From NCBI GenBank assembly GCA_022712915.1, contig JAFLJQ010000188.1, positions 1-34,557 on the forward strand: a stretch of DNA of 34,557 nt, in the 5' to 3' direction. The notes under the pieces are model-generated. The model ran no database searches. It was not told the origin of the DNA and saw nothing but the letters and a program-made list of their open reading frames with translations. Below are positions 1-8,900 of this stretch, piece by piece. This DNA comes from Gammaproteobacteria bacterium (lineage in GTDB: Bacteria > Pseudomonadota > Gammaproteobacteria > UBA6429 > Thiohalophilaceae). Position numbers and translations under genes: made by a program. The stretch's first letter is position 1. Every line of letters starts with the position of its first letter.

Positions 1-475
1 CAAGTAGATAACAAATTCTCCGGAGTCGTAGACCCGGTGCATGTACGAAAGTTTATCATCGGAACTTGGGCGATCCTGTACATGATCGTGATGAAGCACA
101 GATGGTCGGGTTATGAGAAAGCGATAAGTATAATCGTAACGGCAACGTGTACAGGAAGTCGGACAAGGCCATAGTAGTGATGAAGCCATCGAACAATGAC
201 GTGATGAGAAGACTTTTGCGGAGAAGGTGGAGCGAAGGGCTTGGCTAAGGGAAAAATGATTCATATTCCCAGAGACCGTGACACAGAGCACGGGATAATT
301 TGAAGCGCGAATGAGTTGTCTACGATACGAAATAAGATGCAAGAGATGCCATATTGCGTGTACGTTTGACCTGAAGCAGGAGCCGGATGCGTTAGTAGTG
401 CAAGTCCGGATCTGTGCCGGGGGCCTGCCGAGCAGAGTTATTATTACTGCGAGGTAGGGCTCTACGGCGACCCCT
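1..475 (+). mobile_element. Degenerate group II intron remnant, most of its protein gene deleted
   Basis: This stretch reads like a bacterial group II intron with the middle removed. At 380-413 there is a domain V-like hairpin: it begins GAGCCGGATGCG, contains the AGC triad, and closes with the complementary GTCCGGATC arm after a two-base bulge. In frame with it, the translation ...EPDALVVQVRICAGG resembles the read-through common at the 3' end of intron-encoded reverse transcriptases. At 150-230 the translation KSDKAIVVMKPSNND resembles the read-through common upstream of such genes. Between the two there is no room for the roughly 400-residue reverse transcriptase/maturase, so the element cannot move by itself. 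The 5' end may lie outside the window, and the 3' end near 475 is an estimate. The family assignment is from memory of typical introns; the deletion is seen directly. Confidence 0.6.
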
Positions 476-485
476 AAGAAAATGT

Positions 486-541
486 AATAACTTATTGTTA
501 TTTATATGTTACTTGTGGTTTATTTCTTTGGGTGTCCGGAT
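486..541 (+). repeat. Repeat fragment ending in GGGTGTCCGG
   Basis: An AT-rich piece starting TAACTTATTGTTATTTA and ending TTTGGGTGTCCGGA. The end matches the terminal repeat of the two complete MITE-like elements at 24219-24321 and 24714-24817. A second partial copy lies at 651-688. Only one end is recognisable, so it is probably a decayed or partial element. Confidence 0.45.
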
Positions 542-650
542 AGTGCTTTTGTCTAATCTGATTCCTTGGAACAGGGGGTGCATTAACTGGCATGGCAAGT
601 GGCGCTGGTGACAGAATACAGGTTGGACATTCCACCCTTATAATATAGAG

Positions 651-688
651 TAACTTATTGTGATTTATTACCTAGGGTGTCCGGCTAA
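651..688 (+). repeat. Second repeat fragment ending in GGGTGTCCGG
   Basis: It begins TAACTTATTGTGATTTA, nearly identical to the start of the copy at 486, and ends AGGGTGTCCGGCTAA, like the right end of the MITE-like element at 24219-24321. It is shorter than the first fragment by an internal deletion. Confidence 0.45.
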
Positions 689-810
689 TAATCCGGGTTC
701 CCCGATAATGAGCATAAGCACAATAAAGGGCACTGAATATCTATCCATCACCGGCATTTAATGTCGTTTGTGTTAAATACTTGAAACGAAAAGGTCAATA
801 TACGCCATAC

Positions 811-827
811 TATCATGTTAGAGTGAG
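811..827 (+). promoter_or_regulatory. Shared intergenic motif, copy 1 (TATCATGTTAGAGTGAG)
   Basis: This 17-mer recurs with one or two changes at 2731-2747 (upstream of the ndvB-type gene) and 24934-24949 (upstream of transaldolase). TATCAT could be a -10 hexamer. A TTGAAA lies at 781-786 but is too far upstream for a normal sigma-70 -35. The motif is observed; its role is inference. Confidence 0.35.
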
Positions 828-859
828 TGCCTAGATTATCGTCAGCTTTGGCGCTTCTC

Positions 860-930
860 TTACCGGGGTGCAGGGGTATTTCATGATCCTTGAAGGATGG
901 ATTACCCCACTTGATATTCAGTACCGGTAA
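860..930 (+). promoter_or_regulatory. Nested inverted repeat, possible structured 5' leader
   Basis: Three nested arms are visible: TTACCGG (860-866) with CCGGTAA (924-930), GGGGTA (873-878) with TACCCC (903-908), and ATCC (886-889) with GGAT (895-898). Such an arrangement would fold into one long interrupted hairpin in RNA. It lies about 90 nt upstream of the small ORF at 1022, so it could be a leader controlling that gene. It does not match any riboswitch class I recognise. Confidence 0.35.
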
Positions 931-1021
931 AGTGTTGCAGGATGTTATTGATTAGACGCCGTCAGATGAGGCGGCTGTGGTTGGCACGAAGATTTCCTAC
1001 CTATTATCAGGAGCAATAAAC

Positions 1022-1141
1022 ATGAGCAAAGAACAAAAGAGCAATAAAGAGAACAAGAAAAAACCGGCCATGACGCAAAAAGAAAAGCGGGCTGCGAAGA
1101 AATCCAAGAAGGAGTCCTCAGGTCTAATGGCTAATGGCTAA
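1022..1141 (+). CDS. Small lysine-rich protein, 39 residues, unknown function
   Basis: I do not recognise a function. The ATG is preceded by AGGAG at 1009-1013 with 8-nt spacing, which is a good ribosome binding site and the main reason to call this a gene. The protein starts MSKEQKSNKENKKKP and is about one third lysine with many Glu, Gln and Ser. It has no hydrophobic segment, so it would be a soluble, very basic and probably disordered peptide. The last codons and the stop fall inside a 7-bp tandem repeat (1125-1152), so the natural C-terminus may have been replaced. A 227-bp gap separates it from the dsbB-like gene. It could instead be the intact start of a longer gene cut short by the repeat. 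Confidence 0.5.
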   Translation: MSKEQKSNKENKKKPAMTQKEKRAAKKSKKESSGLMANG

Positions 1142-1152
1142 TGGCTAATAGC
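1125..1152 (+). repeat. 7-bp tandem repeat TAATGGC, four units
   Basis: Three exact TAATGGC units and a fourth, TAATAGC. Because 7 is not a multiple of 3, the TAA of successive units falls in all three forward frames, so the array stops translation in any frame. The stop codon of the small ORF is the first three bases of the third unit. Confidence 0.75.
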
Positions 1153-1368
1153 GTTAAGTCTGGTTTTTTTTAAAAGATACATGTAAACGAGGTAAAACTT
1201 GTACGGCTTTATGCCGGTTATATACGAGTTTCAAGGCCTGCGTTTGCGTTTGAACACTACTCATCATTCAGGTTGGTTGCCGCTGGCGGTCACCCCGTGT
1301 CTAAGTTTTTCCCTGAGTCATCATATCGTGTAGACTTGCTCTGCATTTTTAATAAAGGTCAAAATGGA

Positions 1369-1809
1369 ATGGCGATGAATGATCAAACAGAACTGGATGT
1401 AACTCGCTGGCAATTAATCTTTGTCAGTTGGCTGGTGGCGGCCATCTCTACCTTGGGTAGTCTTTTTTTTAGTGAGGTGATGGAACTGGTGCCCTGTGTG
1501 CTGTGTTGGTATCAGCGGATCTTTATGTTTCCTTTGGCGATGATTTTGCTCATGGCCTTGCATCCTCTGGATACGCGGGTGGTGCGTTATGCCTTGCCCC
1601 TGGCGGTTATCGGTCTGATTTTTACCCTCTACCATTGTCTGTTGTTTTTTGGTTTTATCCCTGAGAACCTTCAGCCCTGTAGTCAGGGTGTCTCATGTGC
1701 AGATGCCAGTATGGAACTGTTTGGGTTTTTGCCGATCCCGCTGCTTTCATTGGCCTCATTTGTGGTCATTATTGTGTTGCTACTGAAAATCCGCGCGCTT
1801 AGCCGATGA
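1369..1809 (+). CDS. DsbB/BdbC-type thiol:disulfide oxidoreductase, inner membrane
   Basis: Disulfide-bond formation protein of the DsbB/VKOR-like superfamily. It re-oxidises a periplasmic DsbA-like partner and passes electrons to quinone. The 146-residue protein has four predicted membrane helices (about 14-36, 48-66, 73-93, 123-141). The first periplasmic loop carries the CxxC pair C43-V-L-C46, followed by WYQR as is typical of the family. The second loop carries C104 and C110. That second loop is short, which is closer to the BdbC type than to E. coli DsbB. I chose the ATG at 1369 because AAAGG (1354-1358) sits 10 nt upstream; ATG 1375 is also possible. An open frame reaches back to 1273 but adds sequence unlike the family. 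The DsbA-like gene follows after 55 nt, so the two are probably one operon and form a redox pair. Confidence 0.88.
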   Translation: MAMNDQTELDVTRWQLIFVSWLVAAISTLGSLFFSEVMELVPCVLCWYQRIFMFPLAMILLMALHPLDTRVVRYALPLAVIGLIFTLYHCLLFFGFIPENLQPCSQGVSCADASMELFGFLPIPLLSLASFVVIIVLLLKIRALSR

Positions 1810-1864
1810 ACTATTTGTTTAATGATTTGTCTCTGATATGCCTTTTAAACCAGGATATAAAAAT

Positions 1865-2515
1865 ATGAAAAAAAACCATGTTACGTTGATTGCCGTGGGA
1901 GTGATGGGGCTGGCCTTTGTGGCGGCGGCGGTGTTCTATAATACGGATAAGACGCAGGTGCAAAATGAACGCGCCTCAAAACACAGTGAGGCGCTGATTA
2001 AGCCTTATTCACCCCGTGCAGGTAACTCCTACGCCAAGGTGACCATTGTCGAGTTCATGGATCCGGCTTGTGGTACTTGCCGTGATTTTCACCCTCTTGT
2101 TAAAAAGCTGTTAAAGACCTATTCCGGTAAAGTTAATCTGGTGATTCGTTATGCACCGTTTCATAAAGGTTCGGGTGAGATGGTGGCGATTCTGGAGGCA
2201 TCACGCAAACAGGATAAGTTTAATGAGGTGTTGGATCTGATGTTTGAGACCCAATCCCAGTGGACGGCGAACCATCAGGTCAAGTCTGAGGTGTTTTGGC
2301 GTCTTCTGGCCAATGCCGGATATGACATTAAGCGCCTGAGAGAGGATATGAATGATCCAGATATCAAGCGAGTCATCATGCAAGATTTGGAGGATGGCAA
2401 ATTAGTAGGGGCCAACAAAACACCAACCTTCTTTGTCAACGGCAAGCCCTTACCGAGCTTTGGTTATGATCAGTTACGCAATTTGGTTCAGGCTGAGGTT
2501 AGCGCTAATTACTAA
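1865..2515 (+). CDS. Membrane-anchored DsbA-like thioredoxin-fold oxidoreductase
   Basis: Thiol:disulfide interchange protein of the DsbA/thioredoxin_4 type, expected to introduce disulfides into exported proteins and to be recharged by the neighbouring DsbB-like protein. The 216-residue product has an N-terminal hydrophobic segment (about 7-24) after MKKN. It may be an uncleaved anchor or a signal peptide, because no clear cleavage site is seen. The thioredoxin fold starts near 58 (VTIVEFMDPACGTC). The active site is C69-G-T-C72, and the cis-proline loop is T186-P187 in NKTPTFFVNGKP. The frame opens at ATG 1838, but ATG 1865 gives a normal signal/anchor and has CAGGA about 9 nt upstream, so I used it. 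CGTC rather than CPHC suggests a partner specialised for the BdbC-like oxidase. Confidence 0.88.
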   Translation: MKKNHVTLIAVGVMGLAFVAAAVFYNTDKTQVQNERASKHSEALIKPYSPRAGNSYAKVTIVEFMDPACGTCRDFHPLVKKLLKTYSGKVNLVIRYAPFHKGSGEMVAILEASRKQDKFNEVLDLMFETQSQWTANHQVKSEVFWRLLANAGYDIKRLREDMNDPDIKRVIMQDLEDGKLVGANKTPTFFVNGKPLPSFGYDQLRNLVQAEVSANY

Positions 2516-2552
2516 TATTCCCCTCTGAGAAGTATCCAGTAGTATGGAACAT

Positions 2553-2585
2553 GGTGATGCAATAACAAGGATGTATTGCATCACC
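2553..2585. terminator. Perfect 12-bp inverted repeat after the dsb pair
   Basis: GGTGATGCAATA (2553-2564) pairs exactly with TATTGCATCACC (2574-2585) around a 9-nt loop, starting 37 nt after the DsbA-like stop codon. There is no clear T-run on either side, so it is not a textbook intrinsic terminator. It may stabilise or end the dsb transcript, or be a protein-binding site. Confidence 0.45.
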
Positions 2586-2708
2586 CTATTCGGGGCACGT
2601 TGTTTAATGGTCTGCCCGGTCTTATTTTATTCATCATCTTTATTTCACCAATAGCCTTTAATCTTTTCCCCTGCCTCTCCGTTTTGAGCTCTTTAGCACC
2701 TGCTATAA

Positions 2709-2747
2709 TTGAGTGACGTTCAGCACGCACTATGATGTTAGAGTGGG
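2709..2747 (+). promoter_or_regulatory. Candidate sigma-70 promoter for the ndvB-type gene, shared motif copy 2
   Basis: TTGAGT (2709-2714) and TATGAT (2731-2736) are separated by 16 nt and resemble -35 and -10 hexamers. TATGATGTTAGAGTGGG (2731-2747) is the second copy of the motif found at 811 and 24934. The putative start site would leave an untranslated leader of about 160 nt before the SD at 2893. Confidence 0.45.
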
Positions 2748-2974
2748 TGGTGTTTGCCAGTCATGCTAATTGGGATATTTCTCTAAGCAGACAACAGAAT
2801 ATCCTCTAGCCCTTAAGAGGATGGACTATATTTTGTTGATATCCACAGTACATTGTAAAGCGTTATCAGAACATTATTGATTAGCTTCGGGTAAAGGAGA
2901 ATTTTATAATCACCAAAGAGTTCGGATTTTCGACACGTACAGGGAGTACGTTACGTAACGACCAAAATACTGAG

Positions 2975-5900
2975 TTGTTACGCTCAGAACTATTTAGCAT
3001 TGAACAACTGAAACGCCATGCTGTCATGTTGGCAGGCCAGCATAAAATCGACCCGCACCCTGGGGCCGACAAGTTACTGCCTCGCCTGACAGACAATCAA
3101 CGCATTTTACTGGCAGCGTATGATGTCGTAACTGCCGCCGTCACGCCGGGGCACCGAGTCGTACCGGCAGAGGCCTGGTTACTCGACAACTTCTATCTCA
3201 TCGAGCAGCAGATTGCTATGGCACGTCGGCATCTACCGCGTGGTTATAGCCGACAATTACCGCGACTGGCGGATGGCCTGTCAGCCGGTTTCCCGCGCAT
3301 TTATGATTTGGCCCTGGAGTTGATTTCTCACATGGATGGTCGTGTCGATAGTGACAACGCCACCCAGTTTATTGCCGCCTATCAGATTGTTGAACCCTTA
3401 AGGCTCGGCGAATTGTGGGCATTCCCCATCATGTTGCAGTTGGCCCTGCTAGAAAATCTGCGTCGTGTTGCTTTGCGCATCGCCAACCGACGAGAAGAGC
3501 GCGAGGCGGCTATCATCTGGGCCGATCGCATGCTTGCCACGGCCGAAAAAGAACCGAAGTTGCTGATTCAGTTGTTGGCTGAATTTGCCTATGCCGACGT
3601 GTTATTGACCGCACCGTTTGTGGAGGAGTTCTACGCTAGACTTCAGGCACAGGGGCCTTCCATGGCCTTTGTGCAAACCTGGGTCGAACAACAGTTGCTC
3701 GAACAAGGGGTCTCCGCTGCGCAGTTGTCTGCTACGGCTGCACGAACGGCTGCGACCAACCAGATCTCTATCGCCAACAGCATTGGCAGTCTGCGTTTCA
3801 TCGGTACTATGGATTGGCAAAATTACGTTGAGTCACTCAGTGTTGTTGAACAGACCCTGAGTGGAGACCCGACGGGCATGTACTCCAGTCAGGATTTTGC
3901 CACCCGCGATCGTTACCGGCATGTCATTGAAGACTTGGCAAGAAGTAGTGCATCAAGTGAGTTGGCTGTCGCACAACAAGCCATCCTGCTTGCGCAGAGT
4001 GCAACAGAGTGTGTTGGTGGCCATGACCGTAGTGCGCATATTGGTTATTACCTGATTGATCGTGGACGCTCGGTACTTGAGCAAGCAGCCGGCTGTCACG
4101 TGCCGTGGAAGCGACGCTTCAACCGAGCCTGCCGACGTTACCGTTTACCTCTTTATCTCAGCCCCATTTTGTTGCTTACGCTACTTTTAATCTCGGTGGT
4201 GCTTTTTCCTTTTAGTGGTTTTGAACCGGCGGACTGGCGTTACTGGTTTTTTGTCGTCACGGGTCTTATTAGCGTCTCGGCACTGGCTATCTCACTGGTT
4301 AACCTGTTTGTTACGCTTGCCTTGCCACCGCGTGCGTTACCGCGCCTGGATTTTTCAAAGGGCATTCCAACGGCGCATCGCACCATGGTAGTAGTGCCGA
4401 CCTTACTGAGCAAACCGCAAGAGATCGATGACCTGCTTGAAGCCCTGGAGATCCGTTATCTCGGTAATCGTGATAGCAATCTATTTTTTGCCTTGCTCAC
4501 GGATTTCCGTGATGCGCCAGAGTGTACTCAGCCCGGTGATGAGGCCTTGCTTGCTTACGCGCGTACGGCGCTGCAAACACTCAATCAAACCTACCATGAA
4601 GATCGTCCGACTGTTTTTTATCTGTTGCACCGGCCTCGGGTATGGAATCCACATGAAGGGGTGTGGATGGGGTATGAACGCAAACGCGGCAAACTGGAAC
4701 AGTTTAACGCCCTGTTGCGCGGTGAAGCGCAAACGGCATTTTGTGATGTTGTTGGTGATGCCTCTATTTTTAGTTCGATCAAGTACGTCATCACCCTCGA
4801 TACGGATACACAATTGCCTCGCGATGCGGCACGCACACTGATTGGTAATCTTGCCCATCCACTTAATCGCCCGGTCTATGCTGCGGACAAAGGACGCATC
4901 GTTGATGGTTATGCGATTCTGCAACCTCGTGCTTCCATCAGCCTGACCAGTGCCGCCCAGTCACGGTTTAGCAAGCTGTTTGCCGGTGAATCCGGCATTG
5001 ATCCCTATACACGCGAAATATCAGATATCTACCAGGATGTGTTTAGTGAAGGCTCGTTTGTGGGCAAAGGTATTTATGATGTGGACGCCTTTCGGCAGGC
5101 CGTTGATGGACGCTTCCCGGACAACCTTATTCTCAGTCATGACCTGTTAGAAAGCGGTTATGCACGTTCGGCCTTAGTGACCGATATTGACCTAATTGAA
5201 GAACATCCACACAGTTATGCCATTGATGTGAGTCGGCGTCACCGCTGGATACGGGGTGATTGGCAACTGGCAGCCTGGTTGCTGCCGAGTGTGCCGGGGC
5301 CGGATGATATCAATGGGGCGAAGGCCAAGCGGCAAGCCAATCCACTCTCTGTCTTGTCTATATGGAAGATCTTCGACAACCTGCGCCGTAGTTTGGTATC
5401 GCCAGCACTGTTTGCCTTATTAGTAGGCGGCTGGTTATTTGGTCCCGGATCGATGTGGCTCTGGCCCCTGTTGCTTGTGGCGGTGATGTTCTTGCCCGGC
5501 CTGCTATCCATTATGATCGAGTTTATCTGCAAGCCTGCTGAGCGTGACTGGTTCGTACATCTGATTCAGACCAGTAAGAACATGGGCCGACCCGCAGCAC
5601 ATGCCTTTTTAACGCTGGTCTTGTTGCCCTATGATGCATTCATTTGCCTGGACGCGATCTTGCGCTCTGCTGTGCGCATGTTATTCACGCGGCGCGGTTT
5701 ATTGCTCTGGCATACAAAGGCCTATGCTCGCCGTAATGCACGCCGTACCGTGTTTGATTATTTTCGTGAGATGTGGATTGCACCTGCGATAGCATTGGCA
5801 GTGGGTTTAGTGCTGGGCACGGAAGGGGCTTTGCTCGTGTGGCCAACCCTCACATTGGAGTGGTTCTCCTGGGCTCCCGTGTTGTTGCTCTGGTGTGTTG

Positions 5901-8900
5901 CGCCCATCGTGGGCTGGTGGATCAGCAAACCACTGTTGGCCCCAGCCGCAGATTTGACCCCTGAACAGCGCAGCTTTCTGCGTATATCGGCGCGGCGCAC
6001 CTGGCGTTTCTTTGCTGAGTTTGTCGGTGCAGAGGATAACTGGTTACCACCCGATAATTTTCAGGAATACCCCGCCCCTGCCATCGCCTCGCGTACCTCG
6101 CCTACCAACATAGGTATGTCCTTGCTGGCGGATCTGTCGGCCTACGATTTTGGTTATATCTCTGCTGGAGAGTTCCTGCAACGCACTGAAAATACCCTGA
6201 CGAGCATGGAAAAACTGGAACGTTATCGTGGTCATTTTTATAATTGGTACGACACCCGTACCCTGAAAACACTGCACCCACAATATGTGTCTTCGGTGGA
6301 CAGTGGCAATCTGGCCGGTGCTTTACTCACCTTGCAAGCAGGACTGCTGGAGTTGAAGGATCAACCCGTGTTATCGGTTAACGCGTTCCAGGGTCTGCAA
6401 GATACCTTGCAGGTGCTGGTTGAGCACGTGCCTGTGGAATTCGCGCCGAATCTTGCGAAGAAGGTTCAGTATTTACAGGAGACACTACAAAAACTCACAC
6501 AAAATGGCCCGCCACAGACACTGGCAGATGCCGGTGCTGTCGTGGCTGAGATGCATCGTATTGGCAGTGAGTTGCTGGCCTGGTTGCCTGCGGATATTGA
6601 TATCGACGGTGAACTCTATTATTGGGCTGCGGCGTTCGATAAACAGTCTTGCGCAATTCGTGATGACCTGTGCTTTTTGGTGAAGGAACCACAGCACATC
6701 GACAAAATTCCGACGCTGGAGGCATTGGCCAGAGAGCGAAGCGGCGCTACAGAAGCCTTTTCGTCAGCGGCGGCAAAACGATGCAGAATTATTGATGATT
6801 TGGTGGCTCGTTGCACCGAACTGGCGCTGATGGATTTTGATTTTCTCTATGATACCGCCAGTGGTTTACTTAGCATTGGTTATGACGTGGGTGAACGGCG
6901 TCGTGATCCGGCTTGTTATGACCTGTTGGCATCCGAGGCACGTCTGGCCAGTTTCCTGTTTATTGCGCAGGGCCAGGTACCGCAAAAACACTGGTTCGCA
7001 CTCGGTCGGCTGTTGACCAGTCATGGCGGCAACGTGAGTCTGATTTCATGGAGCGGCTCCATGTTCGAATACCTCATGCCACAGTTGATTATGCCGAGCT
7101 ATGAAAACACCTTATTGGATCAGACCTGTAAGGCCGCCGTCGCACGTCAGATCGAATACGGTCGTCAACGTGAAGTGCCCTGGGGAATTTCTGAATCCTG
7201 TTATAACGCCACTGACATGCACCAGGTCTATCAATATCGGGCCTTTGGCGTGCCGGGTTTGGGTCTCAAACGTGGACTGGGTGACGACCTGGTGATCGCA
7301 CCCTATGCCAGCGCGCTGGCGTTGATGGTGATGCCAAGGGAAGCATGCCGCAACTTGCAGACCCTGGCCGACAATGGCTTCCTGGGTGACTACGGTTTTT
7401 ATGAGGCCATCGACTACACCCCTTCGCGTGTACAGCGCGGGAAAAATAATGCCATCGTGCGCACCTTCATGGCACATCATCAAGGCATGAGTCTGTTGTC
7501 CTTTGCCCATGTCTTGCACAACCAGCCCATGCAGCGCCGGTTCATGTCCGACCCCCAGGCACGGGCCACCGAGCTGCTATTACAGGAACGTGTGCCGAAG
7601 AAGGGTGCGACCTTGCACCCACACGCGGCAGAAGTGAGCGCGGCCTCGCACCCGCCTGCTGCGGAAAAAGGCTCGATCATGCGTGTTTTTACCGAGCCAA
7701 ACACCGCCACACCAGAAGTGCACCTGTTATCCAATGGTCGTTACCACGTCATGGCCACCCATACCGGTGGTGGTTACAGTCGCTGGCATGACCTGGCGGT
7801 TACTCGCTGGCGCGAAGACGCCACGATTGATGGCTGGGGCACTTTTATTTATTTGCGTGATGGTGAGAGTGGGCGTTATTGGTCAACGGCCTATCAACCG
7901 ACCCTGCGTAAGGCCGATCACTACGAGGCCATCTTTGTCCAGGCACGTGCAGAATATCGTCGCCGTGATCAGTTCATCGAAACTCATACCGAGGTCAGCG
8001 TATCACCGGAAGATGATGTCGAGATCCGCCGTGTCACCCTGACCAATTTGTCAGCCCGTGCCCGTCATATCGAGGTGACCAGTTATGCCGAGGTCGTGTT
8101 GGCACCGCTAAATGCCGATCTGGCCCATCGCTCTTTTAGCAATCTGTTTGTGCAGACGGAAATTCTGCCCGAGCGGCAGGCGATCCTCTGCACACGTCGC
8201 CCCCGTACACCGGGTGAGCAGGTGCCGTGGATGTTCCATCTGTTGGCCGCACCGGGCGCAGATGTTGGCGAGCCGTCCTATGAGACAGACCGTGCCAAAT
8301 TCATCGGCCGGGGCCGCACGGCGGCCAATCCGTTGGTCATGGATAGTCGCGATCGTGTGCCCAACTTAACGAAGCCGTCGCCACAACATTTGTCGAACAG
8401 CGATGGCTCGGTACTTGATCCCATTGTCGCCATTCGTCGCGCCATTCGTTTGCAAATCGATGAGTCGGCCACCGTGCAGGTCATCTCTGGTGTGGCCGAT
8501 ACCCGCGAGGCAGCATTGGCCTTGCTGGACAAATATTGTGACCGGCACTTTGTTGAACGGGCCTTTGAAATGGCCTGGTTCCAAAGTCAGGAGGTGTTAC
8601 ACCACATCAAGGCCAGCGAGGCCGATGCCCAGGTCTATGGTCGCCTTGCTACATCGGTGATTTATGGCCATGCCTTGCGCCGCGCAGCACCCAGCGTGAT
8701 TGTCCGCAATAAACTCGGCCAGTCCGGTCTATGGCGCTTTGGCATCTCGGGTGATCTGCCCATCGTACTGATACGTGTTGGTGACCTGAACCGCATCGAA
8801 CTGGTCAAACAGGTATTACAGGCCCATACCTATTGGCGCATGAAGGGGTTGAGTGCCGATCTTGTGATCCTGAATGAGGATTTTTCCGGTTACCGGGCGG

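Larger units (their letters stand above)
476..1021. other. Non-coding stretch between intron remnant and small ORF
   Basis: No convincing gene is visible. The stretch holds two similar AT-rich pieces (486-541 and 651-688), each ending in GGGTGTCCGG, a nested inverted repeat at 860-930, and a copy of a motif shared with two other intergenic regions (811-827). These are listed separately. Confidence 0.5.
2516..2905. other. Intergenic region between dsbA-like gene and ndvB-type gene
   Basis: No gene is seen. It holds a perfect 12-bp hairpin at 2553-2585, a promoter-like region at 2709-2747, a small hairpin CCTCT/AGAGG at 2803-2820, and a strong ribosome binding site AAAGGAGA at 2893-2900 that has no canonical start codon at the right distance. 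Confidence 0.5.

Noticed and set aside
414-611. 65-codon open frame at the left end
   Set aside because: It begins inside the intron 3' structure and runs through a repeat fragment; no SD and no protein-like pattern.
1204-1216. CGGC/GCCG mini-hairpin upstream of the dsbB-like gene
   Set aside because: Four base pairs with no T-run or other context; too weak to call.
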